From the NCBI GenBank assembly GCA_964370215.1, contig CAYJIM010000005.1, positions 1 through 64,000 on the forward strand: a stretch of 64,000 nt of DNA. Reading direction: 5' to 3'. The position numbers and the translations under genes are program-made. Below are positions 1-7,987 of this stretch, piece by piece. Source of the stretch: Massiliimalia sp964370215 (lineage in GTDB: Bacteria; Bacillota; Clostridia; Oscillospirales; Ruminococcaceae). Under the pieces are notes generated by a model. That model had not been told where the DNA came from. It saw nothing but the letters and a program-made list of their open reading frames with translations, and did no database searches. Position 1 is the stretch's first letter, and each line of letters begins with the position of its first letter.

Positions 1-89
1 TGGCGGAGATGGTGAGATTCGAACTCACGTGCCCGTGAAGGCAACCTGATTTCGAGTCAGGCTCGTTATGACCACTTCGATACATCTCC
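1..89 (-). tRNA. tRNA-Ser (anticodon CGA)
   Basis: Read on the minus strand, this folds as a complete class II tRNA. The acceptor GGAGATG pairs with CATCTCC, followed by discriminator G and an encoded CCA at positions 3-1. The anticodon arm CCTGA-CTCGAAA-TCAGG carries CGA, which reads UCG serine codons. A long variable arm (GTTGCCTTCACGGGCAC) and the T-loop GTTCGAATC are present, as expected for tRNA-Ser. Downstream processing or terminator signals would lie outside the window. Confidence 0.95.
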
Positions 90-318
90 AATATTTCGTT
101 CTTTTAAGAACAAGAAATATTATACCACAGTTCGCCACAAATGTAAAGACTTTTTTATCTTTCCTTTTGTCTCGCTAAAAATGTCAATCCTTTTCGTTAC
201 AACGATCTCCATTTTCGTGCTTTTTCTTGCATAATACCGCAAAGTATGGTACAGTTAAAAGACAAACATCCATCGATGACAGGGAGCCCTTTCCCGTACA
301 ACCCCTTAGGAGGATTTC

Positions 319-1122
319 TTGAAAAAACAACCTCTGTTGCTGTTCCGACTGGAACCAAAGCGACGTTATGAACTCATTGGCTACTGGTTTTGCTGTGCCC
401 TTGTCGCCGGTATTAGCGTTCTTTCCCCCACAGCTATTTTCCCCATCCTATCGACCATCCTCTTTTCGCTCTTTTTCCTGTGGTGCTTACTCAAAGCGAT
501 ACGCAGGGTACTTCACTACCACCGTGCGGTACAGGGCACACCACACAATACCCCAAAGGACTACTTTGCCGATCCCACTTTCAATCGACAACATTTCGGT
601 TATCGACTGTTCGCCATTGCCGCTTGGGTGATCTTCTTACTGCTCTGTCTATTGGGCAAGGTGTTATTCGCCCCACCACCCACGGTATTTTTGGCGATTT
701 GCCTATTTCTCTGTTCTCTTGACATCGTCTTTTACTCCAAATACTGTCTGTTCACCATCCTGTATACAAAATTCACCGGCTCGAAGATCAACTGTTGTCA
801 CCTCTGCCCCATTCGTGGGTGGGACTTTCTGATGTACACATCAGCACTACTGTTCACCTTGGACAGCGAATCGGTACTACATAACATCGGCGTAATCATC
901 ACTTTGCTGTTGATGACAACCTGCCTCATTTTATGGGAGGTGGTTAAGTTTCGGTTACTCCCTATCGACCAGCGTCGGCGTGATTGTGTGCGCTGTAATC
1001 ACACCTGTGGCAAAGAATACGGTGCGGTGGTGCGCTGTTTTCGCACCCCTATGATAACCCCAGCTAAATCAAAGGAAAAAGAACCCGAGAAGGAACCTGT
1101 TTTAATGGGCTCCGATCGTTGA
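319..1122 (+). CDS. Uncharacterised multi-pass membrane protein with cysteine motifs
   Basis: The 267-residue protein starts at TTG, chosen because AGGAGG lies 7 bases upstream and no better in-frame start exists. Hydrophobic segments fall at about 22-60, 95-155 and 170-205. A cytoplasm-type motif CCHLCPIRGWDFLMY (about 158-172) follows the central segments. The C-terminus has a second cysteine set, CVRCNHTCGKEYGAVVRC (about 222-239), then a charged tail. Paired cysteines beside a WD-type motif resemble a widespread but uncharacterised family of clostridial membrane proteins; this is recalled resemblance, not a search. The cysteines could bind metal or form disulfides (inference). It stands alone, ending at a clear terminator. 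No enzymatic function can be assigned. Confidence 0.8.
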   Translation: MKKQPLLLFRLEPKRRYELIGYWFCCALVAGISVLSPTAIFPILSTILFSLFFLWCLLKAIRRVLHYHRAVQGTPHNTPKDYFADPTFNRQHFGYRLFAIAAWVIFLLLCLLGKVLFAPPPTVFLAICLFLCSLDIVFYSKYCLFTILYTKFTGSKINCCHLCPIRGWDFLMYTSALLFTLDSESVLHNIGVIITLLLMTTCLILWEVVKFRLLPIDQRRRDCVRCNHTCGKEYGAVVRCFRTPMITPAKSKEKEPEKEPVLMGSDR

Positions 1123-1126
1123 CGTT

Positions 1127-1162
1127 TCAAAGGCATTCAGCAATTGTTGAGTGCCTTTTTCA
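1127..1162 (+). terminator. Rho-independent terminator
   Basis: GGCATTCA pairs with TGAGTGCC around a short loop and is followed by TTTTT. It ends the membrane-protein gene immediately upstream. Confidence 0.8.
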
Positions 1163-1213
1163 TTCGTCTAAATTGTTATCTTCAATAGTTTTTGTTTGTT
1201 TTTTGTTTGTTTA

Positions 1214-1242
1214 TTGACATTTCAGTCAATTCGTGCTATGCT
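1214..1242 (+). promoter_or_regulatory. Sigma-A promoter for the SDR gene
   Basis: Consensus TTGACA at 1214-1219 and TATGCT at 1237-1242 are separated by 17 bases. The start codon at 1327 lies about 80 bases downstream, leaving room for a leader. Confidence 0.7.
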
Positions 1243-1326
1243 GTTTTTATCGTTGATCAAATGAGCGAGTTCCTTCCCAACATTATTTTACAGTATCATT
1301 TTCAAGTAGTAGAAAGGGGTTTTACC

Positions 1327-2091
1327 GTGAATATCCTAGAACGCATGAAACTGACCGACAAGAAAATTTTTGTCACCGGTGGGGCACGTGGCATCGGCCT
1401 TGCCCTCGCCACCGCTGTTGCCGAAGCAGGCGCCGATGTCGCATTGGTGGATGTGGACCTTGCCCTTGCCACCGATCTTGCCAAAAAGCTATCCGTTGAT
1501 ACCGGCAGACAGGTCATTGCCCTTGGGTGCGATGTCACTTCGCCTACCGATGTCGATCGCATGATGGCCGACTTTTTAGCCACATTCGGACGTGTCGATG
1601 CCGCTTTTTGCAATGCCGGTATCTGTATCAACCAGCCTGCAGAAGAGATGACCTATGAGAACTTCAAAAAAGTCATGGACATCAACCTCAATGGTGTCTT
1701 TTTGACCAACATTGCCGCCGGTAAAGCGATGCTCCAACAGGGCACCGGCTCCATCATCAATACCGCCTCCATGTCGGGGCATATCGTCAATGTGCCACAA
1801 CCACAATGTGCCTACAACGCCTCCAAAGCGGCCGTCATTCAGCTGACCAAATCACTTGCCATCGAATGGGCAGATCGTGGGGTGCGTGTCAACTCCATTA
1901 GCCCGGGGTACATTGCCACCGATATGACATTACAGTCTCCTCTGGTGCCTCAATGGAACGCCCTTTCCCCCGTCGGTCGTTTGGGCACTCCTGCGGAATT
2001 ACAGGGCATTGCCGTTTACCTTGCCGGCGATACTTCCAGTTTTACCACCGGTTCCGATTTCTTGATCGATGGCGGGTTTAGTAGCTTCTAA
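1327..2091 (+). CDS. Short-chain dehydrogenase/reductase, polyol or ketose type
   Basis: This is a classical SDR of 254 residues. The reading frame is open further upstream, but the GTG at 1327 has AGAAAGGGG about 7 bases before it and gives the usual family length. The Rossmann dinucleotide motif TGGARGIG is at about 17-24 and CNAGI at about 98. The catalytic set is Ser in NTASMSG, then YNASK, followed by SPGYIATDM. Overall it resembles sorbose reductase, D-arabinitol and related polyol dehydrogenases, which interconvert a sugar alcohol and ketose with NAD(P). The next gene, 108 bases downstream, is a zinc-dependent polyol dehydrogenase, which supports a polyol pathway. The exact substrate cannot be read from sequence. 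Confidence 0.88.
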   Translation: MNILERMKLTDKKIFVTGGARGIGLALATAVAEAGADVALVDVDLALATDLAKKLSVDTGRQVIALGCDVTSPTDVDRMMADFLATFGRVDAAFCNAGICINQPAEEMTYENFKKVMDINLNGVFLTNIAAGKAMLQQGTGSIINTASMSGHIVNVPQPQCAYNASKAAVIQLTKSLAIEWADRGVRVNSISPGYIATDMTLQSPLVPQWNALSPVGRLGTPAELQGIAVYLAGDTSSFTTGSDFLIDGGFSSF

Positions 2092-2199
2092 TCCCTTCAA
2101 GCACTCTTTTTTCTAGCAAAAAGGCAAAAAAAGAAAACGACAAACCGAAATTGGTATGCTACAATAGGAGCAAATAAGCGTTACAGGAGGAGTTTTGAA

Positions 2200-3246
2200 A
2201 TGGAACAAACCATGAAAGTCGCTATCATGACCGGCATTGGTCAGATGGCCTATGAAAACCGCCCCATCCCTACCCCTCAGGCAGATGAAGTACTGGTCAA
2301 ATTGGAGTATGTCGGCATCTGTGGGAGCGACATGCACTACTATGAAACAGGTGCCATTGGTGATTTTATCGTCGAGCCACCTTTTGTGCTCGGGCATGAA
2401 CCGGGCGGTGTGGTCGTGGCAGTTGGCGATGCCGTCAAAGAACTTAAAGTCGGTGATCGTGTGGCATTGGAGCCTGGGAAAACCTGCGGTGTCTGCGAGT
2501 ATTGTCGCAGCGGTCGCTACAATCTCTGCCCTGATGTCATCTTCTTTGCGACCCCTCCGGTTGATGGGGTATTCCAAGAATATGTCGCGCACCCCGAAAC
2601 ACTCTGCTTCAAACTCCCCGACAATGTATCGACGTTGGAGGGTGCCCTCATTGAGCCATTGGCCGTTGGCTTTCACGCCGCCAACCAAGGAGGAGCTACC
2701 ACCGGACAAACGGCTGTCGTCACCGGTGCCGGCTGTATTGGACTGTCTGCTGTCATGGCACTCAAGGCCAAAGGGGTGGATCAGGTTTATGTCATCGACG
2801 TGATGGAAAAACGCTTGGAAAAGGCGTTGGAATTGGGCGCTGATGCGGTTATCAATGCCACCAAAGTCGACGATGTAATTGCTGAGGTACAGCGACTAAA
2901 CGGGGGCAAGCAATTGGATCTGGCCATCGATACAGCAGGATTGGAATTGACCTTGCGTCAATGCGTCGATCTTTTGAAAAAAGGTGGTTGTTTGGTGCTG
3001 GTCGGTTATCCGCCAAGTGGCGAGGCGACATTGCCACTTTCCAACATGTTAAACCATGAACTGCGCATCGAGTCGGTTTTCCGTTACCGCCACATCTACC
3101 CAATGGCGATTGCCGCTGTGGCAGACGGTAGAGTCAACCTCAAAGGCATTGTCACCGACATCTTCCCCTTTGATGATATGCAGAGTGCAATGGACAAAGC
3201 CATTGCCGACAAAGCAAACATCGTCAAAGCCGTCATTGAATTTTAA
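2200..3246 (+). CDS. Zinc-dependent polyol dehydrogenase (sorbitol/xylitol type)
   Basis: This 348-residue medium-chain dehydrogenase should oxidise a polyol (sorbitol, xylitol or L-iditol) to a ketose with NAD. The catalytic zinc ligands are visible in GICGSDMHYYETG and GHEPGG. The structural zinc loop CGVCEYCRSGRYNLC has all four cysteines. The cofactor fold carries GAGCIGLSAVMALKAKG followed by an acidic YVIDVMEKR, the usual NAD-preferring pattern. AGGAGG precedes ATG 2200 at good spacing. It shares direction with the SDR upstream and probably works in the same pathway. It ends at a strong hairpin shared with the convergent ribosomal operon. Confidence 0.9.
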   Translation: MEQTMKVAIMTGIGQMAYENRPIPTPQADEVLVKLEYVGICGSDMHYYETGAIGDFIVEPPFVLGHEPGGVVVAVGDAVKELKVGDRVALEPGKTCGVCEYCRSGRYNLCPDVIFFATPPVDGVFQEYVAHPETLCFKLPDNVSTLEGALIEPLAVGFHAANQGGATTGQTAVVTGAGCIGLSAVMALKAKGVDQVYVIDVMEKRLEKALELGADAVINATKVDDVIAEVQRLNGGKQLDLAIDTAGLELTLRQCVDLLKKGGCLVLVGYPPSGEATLPLSNMLNHELRIESVFRYRHIYPMAIAAVADGRVNLKGIVTDIFPFDDMQSAMDKAIADKANIVKAVIEF

Positions 3247-3255
3247 AATAATAGC

Positions 3256-3293
3256 AAAAAACAGCTTATCCAAAAAGGATAAGCTGTTTTGAT
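3256..3293. terminator. Bidirectional terminator
   Basis: A perfect stem AACAGCTTATCC / GGATAAGCTGTT with an AAAAA loop has T-runs on both sides. It separates the convergent polyol dehydrogenase and rpsR operons. Confidence 0.88.
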
Positions 3294-3308
3294 TTTAACT
3301 ATGATGAC

Positions 3309-3542
3309 TTATTCGCTCACGTACGGCAACAATGCAGCGTGACGAGCACGTTTGATTGCAATTGTCAGTTTACGTTGGTGACGCGCGCAAGTACCGGTGA
3401 CACGTCTTGGTACGATTTTGCCACGTTCGGACAAAAAGCGTCTGAGTTTACCGGTTTCTTTGTAATCGATGTGTTCCGCACGGTCTACGCAGAATGCGCA
3501 AACTTTTCTTCTGGAACGTTTACCACGATTGTTTCTTTCCAT
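3309..3542 (-). CDS. rpsR: 30S ribosomal protein S18
   Basis: The 77-residue basic protein belongs to the S18 family. It has CAFC near residue 16, then IDYKETGKLRRFLSERGKI and RVTGTCARHQRKL. The CxxC plus the later Cys and His match the zinc-ribbon (C+) form of S18. S18 sits on the 30S platform next to S6 and contacts 16S rRNA. It is the third gene of the conserved rpsF-ssb-rpsR operon, 33 bases after ssb, and ends at a bidirectional terminator. Confidence 0.98.
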   Translation of the reverse strand: MERNNRGKRSRRKVCAFCVDRAEHIDYKETGKLRRFLSERGKIVPRRVTGTCARHQRKLTIAIKRARHAALLPYVSE

Positions 3543-3575
3543 TTCGAGTACCTCCTTGTAAATTTGGGTGACAGC

Positions 3576-4037
3576 TTAGAACGGCAAATCGTCCTCATCC
3601 TCGGTGCTGATCTCTTCGTAGTCCGAAAGATTGCCCACCGAAAAACTACTGCCCGTTTGGGGTTCGTTTTGAATGGCGTTCGGGACGGGGAAATTCGTGT
3701 TTGCAGGTTTGGATTGACCACCACCTGCCGATTTGGATTCTGCAAAATGCACTTGATCCGCAACGACTTCCACTGCTGTTCGTTTGTTGCCTTGTCGATC
3801 TTCATAAGATCTGGTTTGAATCGAACCTTCGATGACGATCATCGAACCTTTGGAGAAATACTTAGATACAAATTCCGCTTGTTGGCGCCATGCCACAACA
3901 TCAATCCAATCGGTCATGTCACGGTTGAATGTCCGTGTCACAGCGATACGAAAAGTCACCACACTCGCACCATTCGGTGTTTGTCGGAGCTCCGGATCTG
4001 CAGCAAGTCTACCCATCAAAACTACTCTGTTAAGCAT
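3576..4037 (-). CDS. ssb: Single-stranded DNA-binding protein
   Basis: The 153-residue SSB has an OB fold (MLNRVVLMGRLAADPELRQ, then DWIDVVAWRQQAEF and GSMIVIEGSIQTRSYEDRQG) over about 1-105. A Gly/Ser/Asn-rich linker follows, and the tail ends DEDDLPF, the acidic tip that recruits replication and repair partners. It protects single-stranded DNA during replication, repair and recombination. It lies between rpsF and rpsR with gaps of 11 and 33 bases, the standard Firmicutes order, so it is cotranscribed from the promoter upstream of rpsF. Confidence 0.98.
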   Translation of the reverse strand: MLNRVVLMGRLAADPELRQTPNGASVVTFRIAVTRTFNRDMTDWIDVVAWRQQAEFVSKYFSKGSMIVIEGSIQTRSYEDRQGNKRTAVEVVADQVHFAESKSAGGGQSKPANTNFPVPNAIQNEPQTGSSFSVGNLSDYEEISTEDEDDLPF

Positions 4038-4048
4038 ACTTTCATCTC

Positions 4049-4348
4049 CTAGCCGTCATGTCTCAATGTGATCAAAGAACGCATGACACCGTCTGTGATT
4101 CTACAAACACGGTCGATCTCTGCAGGCAGAGACGGCGCACCGGTAAAGTTGAACAACACATAGTAACCTTCGGTTTCATAGTTGATCGCATAAGCCAGTT
4201 TGCGTTTGCCCCACTCATCGATAGAATCCATGGTCGCATTTGCAGTAATCAAGTCGTTCAATTTTTGTTTGGTCGCCTCGATTCCTTCTTCACCCAATTT
4301 TGTACTCAAAATAATGAGCGCTTCATAAGCTTGTTCCAATTTTGCCAT
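4049..4348 (-). CDS. rpsF: 30S ribosomal protein S6
   Basis: The 99-residue protein matches S6: KLEQAYEALIILSTKLGEE at the start, DEWGKRKLAYAINYETEGYYVLFNF in the middle and IDRVCRITDGVMRSLITLR at the end. S6 binds S18 on the 30S platform. AGGAGG lies 8 bases before ATG. It is the first gene of rpsF-ssb-rpsR. Its roughly 90-base leader contains a hairpin (GTTATCCAC-AAAA-GTGGACAAC). S6:S18 autoregulation is known in other bacteria, but I could not establish that motif here. Confidence 0.98.
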   Translation of the reverse strand: MAKLEQAYEALIILSTKLGEEGIEATKQKLNDLITANATMDSIDEWGKRKLAYAINYETEGYYVLFNFTGAPSLPAEIDRVCRITDGVMRSLITLRHDG

Positions 4349-4436
4349 TATACAGCACCTCCTTTTGGTCTTTGGCCCTACCTCTTATATTCGGATAGAG
4401 CAAGGATAGTTGTCCACTTTTGTGGATAACATTAAG

Positions 4437-4465
4437 ATTATAGCAAACCAGACAGCATTTGTCAA
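4437..4465 (-). promoter_or_regulatory. Sigma-A promoter of rpsF-ssb-rpsR
   Basis: On the minus strand, perfect TTGACA (4465-4460) and TATAAT (4442-4437) boxes are separated by 17 bases. The match to consensus suits a highly expressed ribosomal operon. Confidence 0.9.
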
Positions 4466-4519
4466 GGTTTTTACGATAAAAGATTTACGTTTTGTTTGAT
4501 TGACGGTTTCACCCGCCAA

Positions 4520-4640
4520 AAAGGGATTTGACGAATGTCAAATCCCTTTAACGCTAACGCTTGGAAGCTGCCTATCGGCAATCCGACCGTGGGACGCTGT
4601 CCCACACCCTGTCCCTTTTGAAAAATGGAATAAAACTTTT
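4520..4640 (+). repeat. Element A, copy 1: multi-hairpin intergenic repeat
   Basis: Ordered hairpins are visible: a long variable stem (AAGGGATTTGAC / GTCAAATCCCTT), the conserved linker ACGCTAACGCTTGGAAG, a small TTGCC/GGCAA-like hairpin, the stem GTGGGAC/GTCCCAC, then a weak CTTTT/AAAAA stem. Seven further copies occur in the window (near 16.8, 28.2, 36.2, 46.2, 46.4, 52.1 and 62.3 kb). Stem sequences change between copies while pairing is retained. No reading frame is conserved. Confidence 0.85.
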
Positions 4641-4670
4641 GTTTTCCACCTATTTTCATTGGGTGATGAA

Positions 4671-4785
4671 AGGCGGACAGAGCAGAGCCCTGTCCCTACA
4701 AGGGCACAATCTCACCATGCCACGTGGTGGACGGGCTTTTTGTGTGATGGGTGCTCGGTCGGAAACAACAGCGGGTTTCACCCGC
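4671..4785 (-). repeat. Stop-proximal hairpin repeats after the permease gene
   Basis: Reading from the permease stop codon, one base separates TAG from the hairpin GCGGGTGAAACCCGC. This is followed by a shared stretch (CCGACCGAGCACCCATCACA). Next comes a CCACCACGTGG palindrome and then a GTAGGGACAGG...CTGTCC hairpin. Related blocks follow other genes near 28.3 and 46.5 kb. Confidence 0.75.
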
Positions 4786-4786
4786 A

Positions 4787-5398
4787 CTAGCCTTTGACGG
4801 AGCCGGAAATCCCTTCTGCAAAGCTCTTTTGGAGCAGGAAGAAGACAATAATGGTCGGCAAAGTGCTGAGCAGTACTGCCAGCATCATGACACCGTAATC
4901 GATGACATACCCTGCTTTGATGTTTGCGGTCAACATCGGCATGGTAAGGGTTTGGCCATTGTTCATGATGATTTTCGGCCATAAGTAGTTGTTCCACGCA
5001 TTCATGAAAACGATGGTCATTGCCGCCGCATAGGTGGATTTCATGGTCGGAATGTACATGCGGAAGAAGATTTGAATTTCGTTCAAGCCTTCCAAACGAG
5101 ATGCTTCGATGATTTCTTTTGGGAAACTTCTTGACGCTTGGCGGAACAACATGATCAAGAAGGGGGTTGCCATGGTTGGCAATACAAAGCCCAACGGATT
5201 GTTGAGCAATCCTGCCTGTGCAAACATGGTGTACAGCGGAATCATGATTGCTGCNNNNNNNNNNNNNNNNNNNNNNNNNNNNNNNNNNNNNNNNNNNNNN
5301 NNNNNNNNNNNNNNNNNNNNNNNNNNNNNNNNNNNNNNNNNNNNNNNNNNNNNNATCGTCAAAAACACATATTTGAATACATTCAAAAACTTAGTCAC
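4787..5398 (-). CDS. Carbohydrate ABC transporter permease (MalG type), interrupted by an assembly gap
   Basis: This is the second inner-membrane permease of a CUT1 sugar importer. The start MTKFLNVFKYVFLT is followed by an N-run covering 34 codon positions, then sequence resumes with IPLYTMFAQAGLLNN. The EAA cytoplasmic loop that docks the ATPase is intact: EIIEASRLEGLNEIQIFFRMYIP. The C-terminus SFAEGISGSVKG is typical. The apparent 203 residues are short of the family norm of about 275-280, so the gap hides more than its nominal 100 bases or the length is arbitrary. The gene overlaps the preceding permease by 8 bases. It likely imports a galactoside, given lacZ in the same cluster. Confidence 0.88.
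   Translation of the reverse strand: MTKFLNVFKYVFLTXXXXXXXXXXXXXXXXXXXXXXXXXXXXXXXXXXAAIMIPLYTMFAQAGLLNNPLGFVLPTMATPFLIMLFRQASRSFPKEIIEASRLEGLNEIQIFFRMYIPTMKSTYAAAMTIVFMNAWNNYLWPKIIMNNGQTLTMPMLTANIKAGYVIDYGVMMLAVLLSTLPTIIVFFLLQKSFAEGISGSVKG
5255..5354. other. Assembly gap (100 N) inside the MalG-type permease
   Basis: The run is exactly 100 N, the conventional placeholder for a scaffold join of unknown size. The flanking sequences on both sides belong to the same permease reading frame. Confidence 0.97.
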
Positions 5399-6284
5399 GT
5401 TTATCCCCCACTTTCATTTGAATCATCGCAAGTACTGCAACCAGTACTAGAATACAGATCGACATGGAAGCCGCATAGCCCAGTTTCGGCGAGTTGATGA
5501 ACGACGTGTCAAAGATGTAGTGCGACATGGTAATGGTCTGGTTGGCAGGCCCACCACCGGTCAAGTTGACCGACTCGTCGAACAATTGCAAGGTCCCGTT
5601 GGTGGACATGATTGCAGTAAGCAGAATCATCGGACGCAACAACGGCACGGTAATTTTAAAGAAAGATTGTGTCACCGATGCCCCGTCAATTTTTGCAGCT
5701 TCATAGATGGTGGAATCAATGTTTTGCAGGCCTGCAAGGTAAAATACCATGTTATAGCCTGTCCACCGCCAAACAAGTGCCACGATAATGATGAAACGCG
5801 CAAGCCACGGATCGTTGAAAAAATTGATCGGCTCTGCATAGACACCCATAGCGATCATCGCACGGTTGATAAACCCATCCTGTTGAAACAACGAGTTGAA
5901 GATCAAGGAATAGGATACAAGCGAGGTTGCACAAGGCAGGAAGATCGCTGTACGAAATACCCCTTTGAATTTCAACTTTTTATCGTTGAGAAGCGATGCC
6001 AAAATCAACGCCAGTAAGAGCATGATCGGCACCTGAATAATCAGGTAAAAAAACGTATTGAACATCGCTTGATGGAATACCCCGTCCTCAAACATACGCT
6101 CATAGTTTGAAAGTCCCACAAAAGATTCCACTACCCCATTGGATTTATACAGCGATAAAATAATCGCACGGAACATGGGGATAAAGCTCATAATCAGAAT
6201 CAAAATCGCAGCCGGCGCCAAAAACGCCCAGCCGGTCAGGCTTTGTCTTTTTTCAAGTCCCAACCCTCTTTTCTTCATAGCCAT
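5391..6284 (-). CDS. Sugar ABC transporter permease (MalF type)
   Basis: The 297-residue permease has six predicted membrane segments, the first being WAFLAPAAILILIMSFIPMF. The EAA loop reads YEAAKIDGASVTQSFFKITVP, the docking site for the shared MsmX/MalK-type ATPase. ATG 6284 is preferred over the GTG one codon earlier because AGGTGG lies 6 bases before it. It follows the binding-protein gene by 68 bases that include a strong hairpin, and overlaps the next permease by 8 bases. No ATPase gene is present nearby, so a shared ATPase elsewhere probably energises the importer, as in many Firmicutes. Confidence 0.92.
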   Translation of the reverse strand: MAMKKRGLGLEKRQSLTGWAFLAPAAILILIMSFIPMFRAIILSLYKSNGVVESFVGLSNYERMFEDGVFHQAMFNTFFYLIIQVPIMLLLALILASLLNDKKLKFKGVFRTAIFLPCATSLVSYSLIFNSLFQQDGFINRAMIAMGVYAEPINFFNDPWLARFIIIVALVWRWTGYNMVFYLAGLQNIDSTIYEAAKIDGASVTQSFFKITVPLLRPMILLTAIMSTNGTLQLFDESVNLTGGGPANQTITMSHYIFDTSFINSPKLGYAASMSICILVLVAVLAMIQMKVGDKRD

Positions 6285-6305
6285 CACCTTCCACCTAAAA
6301 AAATA

Positions 6306-6335
6306 GGGGGATCGCGCGATTTAAGCGGATCCCCC
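6306..6335 (-). promoter_or_regulatory. Intergenic hairpin between binding-protein and permease genes
   Basis: GGGGGATC pairs with GATCCCCC around a 14-base loop, with no T-run on the minus strand. Such hairpins between binding-protein and permease genes commonly stabilise the upstream mRNA, so that binding protein exceeds permease (inference). Confidence 0.55.
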
Positions 6336-6351
6336 GAATCTTGCTCTCAGT

Positions 6352-7713
6352 CTATTCCATATTAAATTCGGTTTCTGCTTGTGCATCTGCAATTGCAGTT
6401 GCAATGTCAGTACCGTTTACAACGTTGACCATTTGGGTCGCAATTGCGTTTGCTGCTTCATAGTAGTAAACCCCTGTGTTGAATGGCAATACTTGCGAGG
6501 AGAAATCAACGATGTCAGCGTATACTGCTTGGCCACCGAAGAAGTCGAGTTCTTCGCCATAGATTGTACTTTCGCCGGCAGGCGCCCAGTTGGACAATGC
6601 CCCTGCTTGTTGCAAGATGCTTTCGTAGAATTCTACGCTGCCACCGTAAGTTGCGCCGAGGAAGTCAATTGCAGCATCTGTATTTTGGGAAGCTGCAGAA
6701 ATTGCCCAGCTCGAACCACCGTTTTCGGAGTAGTTGACAGAACCTTCAACACCCGATAAGGTTGGAATGTTCGCAACACCCCAGTTGCCTGCTTGGTCTT
6801 CAGCGGTTTGTACCGAAGCCAAGATCCAACAACCATTCATAACGCCTGCAACGGTACCGTTGATGAAACCACCAATGTACTCATCCCAGTTGTTGAATTC
6901 TAAGATAATGCCTGCATCAACCATTTCTTTGTATTTTTCATATGCTTTTGCCAACGCTTCATTTTCAGTCATGTATGGCTCGCCGTTTTCATCAAACAAG
7001 CTGATCCCAGCGGTTTTCAGCATCATGATGATGAAGTCCCCACTGCCTGCTTGGTTTGCAAGCAACGGTTTACCGGTTTTTTCTTTGATGTCGGTACCCA
7101 TGGTGATGAAATCATCCCAAGTGATGTTGTTGAAATCATCCAAGGTGTAGCCGGCTTCTGCCAAAATGTCAGTTCTCAAAGCCATAACCGCTGCACCACT
7201 GTCGAATGGTACGCCGTAGTTTTTGCCGTCAACGGTCGAGTAGCCCAACGCACCTGCGCTGAATTCATCAAAGTTGATGCCACTATCGGTCAAATCGGTG
7301 AAGAGGTTTGGATAGTTGATGACGTTCTTTTGGTACGCATTGTTTTGTACCAAGAAAATGTCAGGCAATACATCCAATTGATTGGAGGTAGCGGAGGTGA
7401 TCAATTGGGTTTGAATGTCATCCCAAACGACTTCCACGATGTCCAATGCAAAATCAGGATTTTCTTGTTGATATACTTTTTCAGCTTCTTCCATTGCATA
7501 CAGGTTGAAAGCCGGGTCCCAGCACCAAACGGTCAAAGCGTCGCCACTTGCGGCTTCGTCGCCTGCATCTTCAGCAGGATCGTCGGTGGTGGTTTCTTCT
7601 GTAGAAGCATCTGCTGCCGCGTCTTCTGTCGGCGCTGTGGTGGTGCTACAAGCGGTAATGGAAAGGGCCATCGTACCTACTAACAATGCTGCGAATAATT
7701 TTTTCAAGTTCAT
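6352..7713 (-). CDS. Extracellular sugar-binding lipoprotein of an ABC importer
   Basis: The 453-residue precursor begins MNLKKLFAALLVGTM and ends its signal peptide in the lipobox SITAC, so the mature protein is anchored to the membrane by Cys-23. ATG 7713 is preceded by GGGAGGAA; the open frame continues further upstream without a comparable site. A Thr/Asp/Glu-rich linker (about 25-65) follows, then a CUT1-type binding fold starting LTVWCWDPAFNLYAMEEAEK. It should capture an oligosaccharide and deliver it to the two downstream permeases. Context (lacZ, AraC regulator) suggests a beta-galactoside. Two AraC-type half-sites precede its promoter. Confidence 0.93.
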   Translation of the reverse strand: MNLKKLFAALLVGTMALSITACSTTTAPTEDAAADASTEETTTDDPAEDAGDEAASGDALTVWCWDPAFNLYAMEEAEKVYQQENPDFALDIVEVVWDDIQTQLITSATSNQLDVLPDIFLVQNNAYQKNVINYPNLFTDLTDSGINFDEFSAGALGYSTVDGKNYGVPFDSGAAVMALRTDILAEAGYTLDDFNNITWDDFITMGTDIKEKTGKPLLANQAGSGDFIIMMLKTAGISLFDENGEPYMTENEALAKAYEKYKEMVDAGIILEFNNWDEYIGGFINGTVAGVMNGCWILASVQTAEDQAGNWGVANIPTLSGVEGSVNYSENGGSSWAISAASQNTDAAIDFLGATYGGSVEFYESILQQAGALSNWAPAGESTIYGEELDFFGGQAVYADIVDFSSQVLPFNTGVYYYEAANAIATQMVNVVNGTDIATAIADAQAETEFNME

Positions 7714-7851
7714 CTTAAGGTTCCTCCCTTTAATTATGCTGTACCCCAGTTGGTACAACGACATTTTATTAAGTTCCCTGTCAACCATTTCCGAGACTTG
7801 TCGAAATAGCCAAAATAATCGTGGTTTGATCGAACTTAATGTGTTAATTAT

Positions 7852-7908
7852 ATAATCATCAAACCAATTATTCTTATCAAAAACGAATTGAAATATGCCA
7901 AAAACGAA
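7852..7908 (-). promoter_or_regulatory. Promoter with paired AraC-type half-sites upstream of the binding-protein gene
   Basis: On the minus strand TTCGTTTTTG occurs twice (7908-7899 and 7887-7878), in direct orientation, exactly 21 bases apart, or two helical turns. The promoter-proximal copy overlaps a TTGATA -35 box (7880-7875), with GATTAT (7857-7852) after a 17-base spacer. This geometry matches class II activation by an AraC-family protein. The AraC gene lies next to it at 7988-8896. Confidence 0.7.
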
Positions 7909-7987
7909 CTAATATCAGCACTCTGCCTAATTCTAACGCTTTTCTATAATATATTGTAAATAAAGAACCGAAGAAATATACCGTAGC

